From: Carpediemonas membranifera | Taxonomy: Eukaryota; Fornicata | DNA length: 64,000 nt | Assembly: GCA_019828565.1 (NCBI GenBank) | Contig: JAHDYR010000038.1 | Coordinates: 744,001-808,000 of the forward strand | Direction: 5' to 3' | Part shown: positions 51,838-61,774 of the stretch, piece after piece | Layout: every line of letters starts with the position of its first letter | Position numbering within the stretch: the stretch's first letter is position 1 | The notes under the pieces: model-generated | What the model saw: the letters and a program-made list of their open reading frames with translations, nothing else | What the model was told of the DNA's origin: nothing | Databases searched by the model: none | Position numbers and translations under genes: made by a program

Positions 51838-52468
51838 TAGGTGATAAAATTGCTTAATAATGGTAATAAGGCAGACCTTGCCCTCTGTGTCCTCTGTGAG
51901 ATCAGGGGCCGTGCCATGTCGGTCGCGAGCAGTTTACATCCGAAAATCGCGCCGTTCGAAGCGACGCAGTGCTGTGGCCTGGATCACGGCCACTACTGCA
52001 GCGAGGCTGGGGAGTGGTATCGCGTGCAATGGTCAGGGACCTTCATCTATCTAAACATGGTCGGCCCCACGTTGTCCGGGACTGGTTCGTGGGCCGCAAG
52101 GTCTGCCGCATCAGTCTGCTCGAGTGAGCGCTGTAAACCTAGCATTGTGCTGGCGATGGACTACGGGGCGGAGGGTGCCGCTGAGCGTGCTGAAGTCGAC
52201 CAAGGTCACGGCCGGGGACCTGATGAGGGGGAGGACGCCCGGGCGCAGGTAAATGCTGACGGCGCGGGGTGTTGCGCAGGCAGCGGAGTTTAGACCATTT
52301 TCGTCACGCGACATTCGAGCAACACACAAACTCTCGATAACGCGAAGCTGCCGAAAGTACGTTATCACGGAGCTATTCTCACACAGATGGTGCGTTACAA
52401 CAGCAGCAACACGGCTGCAGCGCGATTCTCTCTCACAGCACGCCTGACGCGTTTGATCCGCAAATTCC
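51838..52468. promoter_or_regulatory. Leader of block copy 3 with relic FG-GAP promoter
   Basis: From about 51916 this region matches, in reverse complement, the divergent promoter at 29333-29789, including the TAAACTGC-type motif (reverse, about 51931-51938) and the ATGG of the FG-GAP start. FG-GAP coding sequence does not follow; the homology breaks off at NAGK's 3' flank. About 100 bases near 51975-52080 are extra compared with copy 2. Intron-like segments of the leader are conserved, with a better donor than in copy 1 (GTACGTTATC...TTCTCACACAG). Confidence 0.55.
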
Positions 52469-54783
52469 ATGATTACACAGCCAGTGGTACGTATCGAGGC
52501 CGTATTCTCACGCAGCGACGACTGCAGAGCAGTAGACGCTCAGATCCGCACCGCAATCTCCGAGCGCCCCGGCCCCGAGGGCATCCAGGTCCGCAAGCGA
52601 GGCGAGACGCCGATCACCGTCCAGGACCTCGAGCAGGTCGTCCAGTACCTGCTCAGCGCGGGCATAGAACCTGATACGCTGACGATGGAGCTCACTGAGC
52701 CCGCCGTTACCGTCACGATGGTGGATGGCAGACTCGAGGCCGACCATGAAGATGGCTCGGTTGAGCTCGCGCTCGAAGCGTGGAACACGCGGTCCACAGA
52801 GCCTATGGATGCTGGTGTGTGCATTAAGACACTGACAGGGCATGGCAATCAGGTGCTTGGTGTCGCCACCTCCCCCGACGGCACCATCGTCACTGCGTCA
52901 CCTGATGGCACCGTCAAACAGTGGGACTCGGCCAATGGTCAGTGTATCAGGACCATGACGCATGGATGCTATGTGTACGCCGTTGCCGTGTCGCCGGACG
53001 GGTCGACCCACCCCGAGGCCCGCTGGTCCGTCCGCCGCGCCCTGGCCGACGGCCTCTTCACCGCCTCGGCCAACGAGCTGGACCCCGAGGTCGACCTCAA
53101 CGCGGCGAGCAGCAGGTTCGCGAGCGCCCACGCCTTCGTCGACGACATCGACCGCGCGCGCCTGCAGATGTTCCGCGAGGAGCCGATCGACATCGCCCTC
53201 GCTGACGACGTTTCGGCGAGCCTGGCCAGCATCGCTGCGTGCGAGGAGGACCTGTTCGCCATCCCCGCGACGCTCTCGGGCGACGACTCCGCGAAGGCCC
53301 TGCCCGACCTGGTCGTCGAGCTGCCGCGCGTGGCCGTCCGCCAGGCCGTCGGGGGCATGGAGTTCGCTGTGCCCATCTTCCGCGAGTGCACGCTGGTCCT
53401 CTCGCCCGATGCCCTCGACATGCCGCTCGACGACCTGCGCCCGGTCCTGCTGGGGCTCGGCCGCGTGCTGCAGCTCATGCTGCTCGACGGCATCACCCTG
53501 CCCGCGGACATGGTTAGCGACGCCTGGCTCGTCGCGCTCACGGGCGGCCGCGTCGACCTGGGAGCGCTGATGCCCATCGTCGCCCGGGCGCTGCAGCGGT
53601 CTGTTGCGGAGGCTGCGGCCGCGTGCCCGCTCGAGGGCTTCGAGGGCGACCTCAAGGCGCGCGACGACGAGACGCGCCGCCGCTTCGCCTTCCACGTGTT
53701 CGGCGGCCAGCTCCCCCAGCCCGGCTCCGTCGACGTGACCCTCCACGACGACCACCGCGTGTACTCCGACTGCGCGGGGGGCGCCCGCCTCCCTCGTCTG
53801 GAGGACGCCGGCCAGATGCGCCAGGCGGTGCTCGACTCGGCCCCTGCTACAGCAGTCGCGGCCGCCGACTTCTACGTCATCCCGCGCCGCGTGCCCTACT
53901 CGCGGGCCGAGATCAACACCCTGGCCGAGCAGAACGACATCCTCCAGACGTGCCGTCTGGTCACGCTCGGCAGAGGCGCCGCCGTGGACGTCCCCGTCTA
54001 CCGCCGCTGCCCCACATGCGGTGAGCTGACAACACGCGAGGGCGACCTGGACAGCTGCAAGATGTCGGCGTGCCGGTGCGGCCAGGACTTCTGCCACAAG
54101 TGCCTGCTCTGCGTGGCCAGCCAGGAAGAGCACATGGCCCACTACGGCGGCGAGTGCGAGATGGCGCCGCGCCAGACAGTCGACCTGCCCGAGGGCGTCG
54201 CCAGGCTGCGCACGTTCGCATGCCCCCACTGCCATCGCTCGGCCACGGTCAGCGCGAACCGGAGGCAGCTTGCGTGCCGCGGGTGCGGGAACACAGTCTG
54301 CCTCGGCCACGACGACCCCGTCATCCACGACGGCAGCTGCGAGCACTACGACGAGATGCTGGCGAACCGACTGGGCTATCGCCGCTGCCCCGGGTGCGGC
54401 GTGCGCTACTACAAGGACGGCGGGTGCCAGCACATGAGGTGCAGGTGCGGCCAGACGTGGAATGAGTAAAGGTCTGTTGTAGCAGTGCGATGGATGCTCG
54501 GAGCAGCTTGACCCTGCCAGCTCGTTCTCCATGTCGCCGTCTCCGTTTACTCTCCCTGCCCTCCTTCCTCGTCAAACCGCAGCCGGGTCGACCGCACCAC
54601 CCTCGCGAGGTTCCTGGACCCAGCGTGCACGCCTGGTTCAAGAAGGCCAAGCACCGCACTCATCGTTTATCTGCGGATTCCCGGTGCCCCAGGGCGTTCG
54701 GTCGATACCCTTGCCTGTCAACCTCGACCAGGGGATGATACTCGCAGTGCCGTGGATACGACTCGACCGCGAGAGGCACGCGG
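51916..54783 (+). repeat. Duplicated block, copy 3 (internally deleted)
   Basis: Same orientation as copy 1. Flanks are longer than those of copy 1 and match copy 2 on both sides, so copies 2 and 3 share the more recent common source. The inside has lost about 2.8 kb between WD40 blade 2 and the post-kinase region. Confidence 0.88.
52469..54469 (+). CDS. WD40-RBR protein, copy 3, kinase deleted in frame
   Basis: A 666-aa derivative of the large block gene. It keeps the N-terminal small domain and about two WD40 blades (to VAVSPDGST, near 53009), then jumps in frame to HPEARWSVRRALADGLF, which lies after the kinase in copy 2. A second in-frame deletion near 53662 joins GDLKAR to DDETRRRFAF, apparently at a shared CGACGAG. 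The Cys-rich RBR-like module is complete, ending GGCQHMRCRCGQTWNE, with one H-to-Q change in the last motif. The open frame survives both deletions, which hints at selection, although recent origin would explain it too. Two WD blades cannot form a propeller, so substrate binding would be lost or altered. TAA lies in AGTAAA (54465-54470). Confidence 0.8.
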   Translation: MITQPVVRIEAVFSRSDDCRAVDAQIRTAISERPGPEGIQVRKRGETPITVQDLEQVVQYLLSAGIEPDTLTMELTEPAVTVTMVDGRLEADHEDGSVELALEAWNTRSTEPMDAGVCIKTLTGHGNQVLGVATSPDGTIVTASPDGTVKQWDSANGQCIRTMTHGCYVYAVAVSPDGSTHPEARWSVRRALADGLFTASANELDPEVDLNAASSRFASAHAFVDDIDRARLQMFREEPIDIALADDVSASLASIAACEEDLFAIPATLSGDDSAKALPDLVVELPRVAVRQAVGGMEFAVPIFRECTLVLSPDALDMPLDDLRPVLLGLGRVLQLMLLDGITLPADMVSDAWLVALTGGRVDLGALMPIVARALQRSVAEAAAACPLEGFEGDLKARDDETRRRFAFHVFGGQLPQPGSVDVTLHDDHRVYSDCAGGARLPRLEDAGQMRQAVLDSAPATAVAAADFYVIPRRVPYSRAEINTLAEQNDILQTCRLVTLGRGAAVDVPVYRRCPTCGELTTREGDLDSCKMSACRCGQDFCHKCLLCVASQEEHMAHYGGECEMAPRQTVDLPEGVARLRTFACPHCHRSATVSANRRQLACRGCGNTVCLGHDDPVIHDGSCEHYDEMLANRLGYRRCPGCGVRYYKDGGCQHMRCRCGQTWNE

Positions 54784-54842
54784 GACTCTATCAAGGCAGA
54801 TGGGAAGGAGCCTTTATCCTGAAGAGAAGTTCCTTCTGTTTA

Positions 54843-56927
54843 TTAAAGTAGGAGCGCCAGCAGGGACACGACTGCGAGCACAGCCAGGCGGGGCATGTCA
54901 GCGGCGTCCTTGCGGATGTAGATGTCGTCGTACTTGAGCGTCATCGCGTCCATGAAGACCGTCTCATCCGCCTTCGTCAGCACGGGAACGACTGTGACGG
55001 ACCCGGAGCTGCCAACGGCAAACAGCGAGCTGGAGTTGAACTTGCGGCACTGCAGCCCGGTGCCGTTCACCGTCATGGTAGATAGAGGCCACGTCGTGGT
55101 GACGTCCGCGAAAGAGGAGCCGGAGAGGTGCAGCGTCACGTTGTAGTCGCCGCTGAGGGTGTGGGCGGCCTTGTTGTTGTCGAAGTTCTTGAGGCAGAGG
55201 TTGAATGTGTAGTTGGCGTTCGTGACAACCTTGGTGGCGCTCCTCCCATCGTCACCAAGCAGGGCGAAGTAAGAGTCGCGCGTGTTGACCGCAGGCGGGC
55301 TGACGGTGAAGCCAGTGGTGAACGCCATCGGCATCCAGTACTCCGCGGTGCCGTAGATGAGCTTCAGGCTGTAGTCCCCGGCGGGCATCGTGAAGTTGGC
55401 CCCGCGGTATCGGTACACGGCGCCCGAGTGGGCCTTGGAGAAGGTGCCGAGAGCAGACCCGGCCGACGTCTCGAGCTGGATCGTGGGGGACCCGGGGAAC
55501 GCGGGGACGGCCTGCAGCTCGCCGGTCGACCCAACGCTAACCTTGTGTGGGTTAACGACGAGGCTGGAGTCGCCCTGTGCGAAGACGGCGGACCCGTAGG
55601 CGACCCTGGTGTTGACGCAGGACTGGGCGGTGGTGCCCGTGCCCGTCTGGTAGTTGTCGGACATACCGAAGGAGTACACCTCGTTCGTCGAGGTCACGTA
55701 GAGGCCGTGGTTGTCGCCAGCGGCGATGTCCTTGACAGAGATGCCCGTGGCCTCAGGGTCGTTCGTGCTGTCGTCCTTGCAAGTGCCCCGGGCGCTCTTG
55801 CCGTCGTTCTCGTTGCCCGCAGTATACAGGGCGCCGCGTGCGATGAATGCCGTGAAGTCGAGACCAGAGGCGACCTTAGTGGGGTCGATGTTGTCGACCT
55901 CCTGGGCCGCAAGGTTGTAGTGGTCGGTGTCAGCGCCACCGCGGCCCTCCAGGTTATGGCCGAAGACGTAGCCGTCGTCGTAGCCGTGCTCGATCAGGAA
56001 GGAAATGTGCTTGCCGCAGTAGATGGCGATGATGTCCTCGCCGACGATCTCGGACCCGCCGTCCTCGCTGATGTCGGTCCAACTCGTCAGGGCAGACGCG
56101 GCCTTGCCGAGGGCCTGGTTGTAGTCGTTCTTGCCAATGGCGAGAACGTCGTTGTCGTCGTCGAGCATGAGTGCGTGGTCGTAGCCCGCGCACACCTGGG
56201 TGACCCACTCATCGTCGTAGTTGGTGTTCTCGATCTTAGTCAGCGTGCCGCTGGTGCCGAGGAACTGCCAGAGATGGCCCGTCGAGTCCGCCATGAGGGT
56301 GCCGTAGTTGCCCGACGAGATGTCCATCATGTGGTACCCCGTGGGTGTGTAGTCCACGATCCCGCTGAGGGTGGTGGAGATGGACGCGGGGTTCTTCCCC
56401 ATCGCCAGGACGCGGCCAAAGTCCGTCAGCATGAACGTAGTAAGGCCGTTGCTAGCGATCTTGGTGACGGTCTCGCCGTCGGTGAGTGCCGAGACGAGGA
56501 GGTTGGTGGGGGTCTGCACTGTCGTCGCAGCCACGCCCAGCTGGTGGTTCGTGTTGTCGCCGAAGACAGCGATCGAGTGCTTGGACGAAACAGCTGTGCC
56601 AGGGGTGACGTACGTCGTGGCGCGGCCCCGGATGGCGGTGCCGTGGTAGACGATGAACTGGTGCTTACCGGGAGCACTGCAGGACGCGGTGCCGCAGACC
56701 ATCTTGGTGGTGCTGTTATAGCTCATAATCCACTTCTGGGACTCGTTAGTGGAGCAGCCGACGTAGTACGACGTCGAGCTGGCCAGATCAAACAACTTTC
56801 CGCCGTTCATGCTCTTCATGCAGACGGTAGCATCTTGGTTCAGGCCAACGACGCCAGGGGCGTACGTGTAAAAGGAATAAGCGTGAACACATGCCACAAT
56901 TAGGGCTAGGAGGAAAATTCTCGGCAT
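54843..56927 (-). CDS. RCC1-repeat surface protein, probable GPI anchor
   Basis: A 694-aa secreted protein. The signal peptide is MPRIFLLALIVACVHA. Residues about 115-465 contain RCC1-like units (HSIAVFGDNTNHQLGV, DHALMLDDDNDVLAIGKNDYNQ, NHGLYVTSTNEVYSFG) that should form a seven-bladed propeller. About 490-670 are beta-rich, immunoglobulin-like. The C terminus is a small-residue region then MPRLAVLAVVSLLALLL ending exactly at the stop, with no cytoplasmic residues, as in a GPI-attachment signal; a simple tail anchor is the alternative. RCC1 propellers are usually intracellular, so an extracellular one is unusual. The stop gives TAATAAACAG. It lies 60 bp from block copy 3. Confidence 0.82.
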   Translation of the reverse strand: MPRIFLLALIVACVHAYSFYTYAPGVVGLNQDATVCMKSMNGGKLFDLASSTSYYVGCSTNESQKWIMSYNSTTKMVCGTASCSAPGKHQFIVYHGTAIRGRATTYVTPGTAVSSKHSIAVFGDNTNHQLGVAATTVQTPTNLLVSALTDGETVTKIASNGLTTFMLTDFGRVLAMGKNPASISTTLSGIVDYTPTGYHMMDISSGNYGTLMADSTGHLWQFLGTSGTLTKIENTNYDDEWVTQVCAGYDHALMLDDDNDVLAIGKNDYNQALGKAASALTSWTDISEDGGSEIVGEDIIAIYCGKHISFLIEHGYDDGYVFGHNLEGRGGADTDHYNLAAQEVDNIDPTKVASGLDFTAFIARGALYTAGNENDGKSARGTCKDDSTNDPEATGISVKDIAAGDNHGLYVTSTNEVYSFGMSDNYQTGTGTTAQSCVNTRVAYGSAVFAQGDSSLVVNPHKVSVGSTGELQAVPAFPGSPTIQLETSAGSALGTFSKAHSGAVYRYRGANFTMPAGDYSLKLIYGTAEYWMPMAFTTGFTVSPPAVNTRDSYFALLGDDGRSATKVVTNANYTFNLCLKNFDNNKAAHTLSGDYNVTLHLSGSSFADVTTTWPLSTMTVNGTGLQCRKFNSSSLFAVGSSGSVTVVPVLTKADETVFMDAMTLKYDDIYIRKDAADMPRLAVLAVVSLLALLL

Positions 56928-57274
56928 GCAATGTTGACTCCACAGTCGACTCCGCTAGAATCTCCACTTTCGGAGATCTGGCCGGCCATGGTTGTCGTAG
57001 TTTATGTACAACACAGACCATGGTCGTGCTTGGGTCCAAAATGAGGCCGCATTGCTCGTCGACCCAGAATCGGAAGTTCTATTCAGTCAGTGTGTTTAGC
57101 GGCCAATTTCCGCCACTCGTTTTTGCAAACATTTTCGTCAGTGCTCTTATTGAGCGCTACTGCTGAGATCAATCACGCACGCATCTGACAGGCGATCCTG
57201 ACCTCTGCTAGCTGGACGGCTTCCATTTTCCAGCCATCATTGGTGGACCTCAAACATAACCATTAGCGCATCAT
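56928..57274. other. Intergenic region, nothing seen
   Basis: 347 bp between the RCC1-like gene start and the glycine dehydrogenase stop. It contains the RCC1-like gene's promoter. No coding frame, RNA gene or repeat was recognised. Confidence 0.45.
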
Positions 57275-58894
57275 TTACAAGTCAACCCCACGAGGCTTGA
57301 CCCACCTCAGCACAGGGTTCTTGGCGGCCCCCACCTCGTCGCACCGTCGAACCGGCGTCAGCGTCGGGCTGCTCTTCATCTCGCACGTGTCGTCCTGACA
57401 ACCGTGGGCCTTGTCAGCCAGACCGATCAAGTCTCCGGCAAAACGGTCCAGAGAAGTCAACGGCTCGCTCTCGGTAGGTTCGATGAGCATGGCGCCCGAG
57501 ACGACGAGGGGGAAGTAGACCGTCGGGGGGTGGTGTCCGGCGTCGAGGAGGCCCTTGGCCATGTCCATCGTCGTGACAGACGTGCCCTTGAGGTAGTGGT
57601 CGCTGAGCACGAACTCGTGCATGTTCGGTCCCTCGAACGGCGCGGTCAGGCCGCCCTCGGTCAGCTCGTGCTGCAGGTAGTTGGCGTTGAGAATGGCGTC
57701 TCTGCTGGCCTGGGTGAGGCCCTCCGCGCCCATCGCTTTGATGTACGCCAATGCCCGCACCATAAGGCCGACCTGTCCTGCAAAGCCCTTGACCCTCCCC
57801 AGAGTAGTGTCGGGCGCGTCGGCCTCATCCATGAGGTGGTACGAGCCGTCGGGGTTCTTGACGACCTTGGGGATGGGGCAGTATGGCGCGAGGAGCTCGG
57901 AGAAGACGACGGGGCCGCCGCCAGGGCCTCCGCCGCCGTGGGGCGTGGAGAACGTCTTGTGGATGTTGATGTGCATGGCGTCGACGCCGAAGTCGTCGAC
58001 AAGAGCGTTGCCCATGAGGGCGTTGAGGTTGGCGCCGTCCATGTAGAAGTAGCCGCCCTGCTCGTGGATGAGGTCCGCCATGTTCTTGATCTCGCCCTCA
58101 AAGATGCCGAGGGTGTTGGGGTTGGTCAGCATCATGCCGGCGACCTTGCCCTCGTACTTCTCGAGGATGGCCTTGAACACGTCCATGTCGACGGTGCCCT
58201 CCTTGTTAGCCTGCACCGAGACGACCTTGAAGCCGCACATCACAGCGGAGGCGGGGTTCGTGCCGTGAGCGGACTCGGGCACGATGATGATGTTGCGGCC
58301 GCGCTCCTCCCGCTCCGAGAGGGCCTTCTTGATTGCCATCAGTCCCGTCAACTCGCCGTGGGCACCGGCGGCGGGGGTCAGGGTGATGTCAGCCATGCCC
58401 GTGATGGCCTTGAGTGCCTCACCGAGCTCGTACATGATCTGGAGAATGCCCTGGACGGTGCCCTCGGGCTGGTTGGGGTGGATGTTGGCAAGGCCGTCGA
58501 GACGGGCGACCTTCTCGTTGACACGGGGGTTGTACTTCATGCTGTGTAACGGCGGGGGGTGGGACCAACCTGCAGCTGCCGAGAGGGTATATGCCGGTGT
58601 CGATGCAGTAGTTCTTGGCTGAGAGGGTCACGAAGTGGCGCATCACTTGCGGCTCAGATAGTTCGGGTAGGCCAATCGTGTCGCAGCGGTGGAGGCCGCC
58701 TAATCTGCCGTCGTATGCCGCCTCATCAAAGCGATGGGGTGCACTACGCGTGCCGCAGAGGCCGGGGAGGGATGATTCAAAGCTGTGTGAGATGCTGCTT
58801 GAAGGATCCGAGAATCTCACGGATAATGGAACCGGGAAAGGACGAACAGAAGAGGAACTGCAACGTTCAGGCCACGAGAGACAGCAAGAGACAT
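57275..58894 (-). CDS. GCSPB: Glycine dehydrogenase (decarboxylating) subunit 2, P-protein
   Basis: Three exons, complement(join(57275..58541,58570..58782,58821..58894)), give 517 aa. Intron 2 (58542-58569, 28 nt, GTTGGT...GTTACACAG) falls inside [17 protein letters not shown] and is certain. Intron 1 (58783-58820, 38 nt, GTGAGA...CTCACACAG) is less so. The product is the bacterial-type second subunit: [25 protein letters not shown], then [16 protein letters not shown] with the PLP Lys near 291. The enzyme decarboxylates glycine and passes the aminomethyl group to H-protein. Eukaryotic mitochondrial P-protein is normally a single 1000-aa chain, so the split form suggests bacterial ancestry. 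The N terminus [21 protein letters not shown] is basic and lacks acids, like an organelle presequence. Subunit 1 is not in the window. Confidence 0.93.
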
Positions 58895-59051
58895 GATTTG
58901 TCAGTATCTGGCGAGACGTTGTCTTCGTTGTGATTTGTGGGCCCTGACAGTCGTTGAAAATCCTGCCGCGGCACCCCGCGCTCTGACCAGAAATGAGCAG
59001 CATATCGCTCATCCAACATGCACATTCACACATTCGACTGGAACCCCGCCT

Positions 59052-59834
59052 TTAATCGGACTCCTCGGGCACCCGCTTGACCCGCCAGTTCGAGTACGAC
59101 AGCCCGGTGGCCCGGCTCCGCCACTCCGCCTGCCGCTTCACAGGCTCCCCGTCGCCCTCAAACGGCGGGTCGTCGATGGTGAACGACGTCAGCTCGGGCC
59201 CAGTCCTAGTGGCCCGGGACCGGATCTGTGCACGGGCTACGGACTCGGGCAGGGTCACCGTCTTCTTCGCCCTGAGGAGGACAGCGTACTTCTGCTTCAT
59301 GCGAATGCTTGGGTAGACGTCAAGGGCCCGGGCGGCGTCGCTGAGTGGGATGACCACCTCGTCTGCGGCCATTCGAGTGAGCGGCTCCTCGGGGATGGGC
59401 GCGGTTGGCTCGGTATGCGGCACTGCCTCCCGGACGACGATCTGCTCCTCGGGAGGGCTGTCAGGGGTGAACCGGGGCTGCTCGCCGATCATTTGGGAAA
59501 TTGGATCAAGGAGATCGGCCAATGGTGGATCGCAATCGTCAGTATCAACATGTTGCTGGTGCTGGATTGATTTTGGCGCTTCAGATGACAGGCTGGATAG
59601 AATACTGTCCAGGATGTCTGCAATTACGGACTTTGCGATCTGCTCAGCCCTTATAGAGGATATTGTGTCTTCCGGTAGATAATACTGGCTTGGCGGCCGT
59701 ACAATTACGTCTGTATGCGCCGAAGATTGCTCCATTCCCTCTCTTGGTCTTTCCGGCGTCACGACTTCAACGGAGTCACTCCCAGTCGACCATGGCCGAG
59801 TTGCCCCCAGAGCATAGAAAGTATCTCCCGACAT
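59052..59834 (-). CDS. Unidentified 260-aa protein
   Basis: Residues 1-45 are polar, 60-90 helical (IRAEQIAKSVIADILDSILSSL), 90-150 acidic and proline-rich, and 155-260 a charged, possibly folded region (IRMKQKYAVLLRAKKTVTLPES). The helical stretch with SxxSxIADxIL spacing resembles an RIIa/AKAP-like amphipathic helix, but this is only suggestive. No family is recognised. The ATG at 59834 is the first in frame. TAA is followed by AGGCGG; the stop itself forms GATTAAAGG. Confidence 0.65.
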   Translation of the reverse strand: MSGDTFYALGATRPWSTGSDSVEVVTPERPREGMEQSSAHTDVIVRPPSQYYLPEDTISSIRAEQIAKSVIADILDSILSSLSSEAPKSIQHQQHVDTDDCDPPLADLLDPISQMIGEQPRFTPDSPPEEQIVVREAVPHTEPTAPIPEEPLTRMAADEVVIPLSDAARALDVYPSIRMKQKYAVLLRAKKTVTLPESVARAQIRSRATRTGPELTSFTIDDPPFEGDGEPVKRQAEWRSRATGLSYSNWRVKRVPEESD

Positions 59835-60114
59835 GTCCAGCTAGTTCTTCCCGTTGCTACCCACTTGACATCTGGCTGACGAGTTGAGGCATTTCATCCA
59901 GAACCCTCGGCCAAGGGCTGATGTGAGTCATGGACGTACTATGCGGTAACACCACCCAATCGTGCCGTAGAATGCCCATTTCCTTGTTTGACAACCGGAG
60001 AATATTCAACCGCTGGGAAAATGGCGCGAAAAATTCGGGCCAATACAAGTGTTCAAAGTCTATTTTATGCATCAAACTTATGGTTGGTCTATGTACACAG
60101 CCGGATCACCGCGC

Positions 60115-60603
60115 CTAGGCGGTGTCATAGCTCCAACTGGCCGTGAGTATGATCGTCACCCGCCGCACGAGATCCACCCAGGGGGCACAGTTCACCGGCA
60201 TACTATCGTCTAGTCCTGCCTTGTACACCCGTCTACGGCGGCTGTAGTAGTTCTCGAGGGCGGGGTTCGTGAGAGAGGTCGTCGAGGCAGAGAGGGGATG
60301 GAGCTTCTTGACGGGCTTGCGTGTTTTGGGGATATGAGCCTCCTTCATGTAGGCCTTGATGGTCTTTCTATCTATTTCCAAGATCCTACAGACGTCAGAG
60401 ACGCTGATTCCCGTGTTAAGCATCAAAATCGCGCGTTTCTGCACAATATCTGAGCATTCTTTCTCTTCTTCTACGGTATGACCTAATGCTTTTCTATGTC
60501 TAATACTACCAGTAACCATGGCGTGCAGCGTTTCGTTGCCCGATCCGCGCGCAGCGTTGACACAGTGTCGTCGACTCGCCCGCCGAGTCGGTCGATCAGT
60601 CAT
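60115..60603 (-). CDS. Helix-turn-helix protein, unidentified
   Basis: A basic protein of about 162 aa. Residues 65-105 form a clear HTH (QKRAILMLNTGISVSDVCRI then LEIDRKTIKAYMKE), like homeodomain-like or transposase/Psq HTH modules. The rest is basic and low in hydrophobics, with YYSRRRRVY near the C terminus. It could be a DNA-binding factor or a domesticated transposase fragment; no DDE or other catalytic motif is present. ATGs at 60603 (MTDRPTRR) and 60519 (MVTGSIRH) are both possible starts. The upstream open frame lacks an ATG. Confidence 0.6.
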   Translation of the reverse strand: MTDRPTRRASRRHCVNAARGSGNETLHAMVTGSIRHRKALGHTVEEEKECSDIVQKRAILMLNTGISVSDVCRILEIDRKTIKAYMKEAHIPKTRKPVKKLHPLSASTTSLTNPALENYYSRRRRVYKAGLDDSMPVNCAPWVDLVRRVTIILTASWSYDTA

Positions 60604-61027
60604 GCCTTCGGCTGAGACAGTCAAGGGCTGAAACGGCGGGGGTGGGACTGGTATTGTGTTTAAGAGCCATTCTAGTCTTCTTGGAATTGGATTAATGCGC
60701 AACCGGTCAAAAACTACCTGTGCTCGTCAAGTCGGAGATTATCGAGATTATTGAGATGCGCAAAAAAACAAACGAAGAAATGGGGCTATACAGGCTCCAA
60801 TCCCCGATAGGATCTGTATGCCCCGGTCTCTCATTCATTCATTTTTTTGAGTATCCGATGGATGTCCCAGTTAGGAGATCGCACGATCGAGTCTCAAAAA
60901 CACTTGCAAGGCACATTGGCGTGTTTTTATGCGGCCCTGCCGATCATCTGCAGGAGAGTTCATCGTCTGACCTCTCGGCCTAAAGTGCACACTGCAAACA
61001 ACCAGGCTTCGTTTCTTCAGGCATTTA
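60604..61027. other. Intergenic region
   Basis: 424 bp between the HTH gene and the PCMT stop. It is the least GC-rich stretch in the window, with A-runs (CAAAAAAACAAACG near 60760). An open plus-strand frame of 87 codons (60720-60983) starts at GTG and has no recognisable protein character. Confidence 0.45.
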
Positions 61028-61774
61028 TCAGGCAATAGCGCTGCCGTGTCCAAGCTGCTGGGAGATGTCGCACAGAGGCACGAAGCTGACACCCATGAGC
61101 CTGTGCTTCTCGACGCGGGTCGGAGTCTTCTTCACGAGCCACAGATACTGTCCCTGGTCCTGCAGGGGGATCAGCATGATGCCGCCGACCCTTAGCTGGC
61201 TGAGCAGGGGCTGCGGGATGCTCTGGGCGGTGGCGCCGACGTGGATGATATCGAACGGTGCAAGGTCCGGTGCCCCATGTCTGCCGTCCCCGACCCTCAA
61301 CTCGATGGTGCCGTCCTCGAGGTACTTGTACGCCACTGGGTCGGCCATGATGTTGTCCCGGGCCTGGTCGACGAGGGGCCCGCAGTGGTCGATGCCGACG
61401 ACACAGGCCGCGAGACCATGGCAGGCGAGGAGGTTGGCGATGGCTGCAACGGTCCAACCTGAGCCCGAGCCGACGTCGAGCACCCTCACTGGCCGACTCT
61501 CCTCAGAGTCCGCCAGACCCGTCGGGCCACTGTCGAAGTCCCTCCCGACGTTCTCAGAGATGTACTCGAGCATGATGGCGTGCATGTGGGGGGCACTGAT
61601 TGTCGCCCCGAACCCGATGTACTGGGGTGCGTCCTGGTATGGGCTGTCAGGGCAGTAGAACCGCCGGTCCGTCTGGAGGAAGGCCTCGAAGACCTCGTCT
61701 GTTCGTATTAGCGCTGTATTTCGCAGGTTTTGCACGAGGCGCGAGTGGGAGCTGGCACTACAGGTCCATGACAT
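61028..61774 (-). CDS. PCMT1: Protein-L-isoaspartate O-methyltransferase
   Basis: A 248-aa repair enzyme that methylates isoaspartyl residues in damaged proteins with S-adenosylmethionine. Motifs in order: TISAPHMHAIMLEYI (the PCMT substrate loop), RVLDVGSGSGWTVAAIA (SAM motif I), VVGIDHCGPLV, GDGRHGAP, PFDIIHVGATAQSIP, QLRVGGIMLIPL. The ATG at 61774 (MSWTCSAS) matches the usual PCMT start. A longer open frame to 61960 overlaps the neighbour's 3' end and is rejected. TGA is followed at once by TAAATGC. Confidence 0.95.
   Translation of the reverse strand: MSWTCSASSHSRLVQNLRNTALIRTDEVFEAFLQTDRRFYCPDSPYQDAPQYIGFGATISAPHMHAIMLEYISENVGRDFDSGPTGLADSEESRPVRVLDVGSGSGWTVAAIANLLACHGLAACVVGIDHCGPLVDQARDNIMADPVAYKYLEDGTIELRVGDGRHGAPDLAPFDIIHVGATAQSIPQPLLSQLRVGGIMLIPLQDQGQYLWLVKKTPTRVEKHRLMGVSFVPLCDISQQLGHGSAIA

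Noticed and set aside
60720-60983. An 87-codon plus-strand ORF between the HTH gene and PCMT
   Set aside because: It begins at GTG, has unnatural composition and no recognisable motif.
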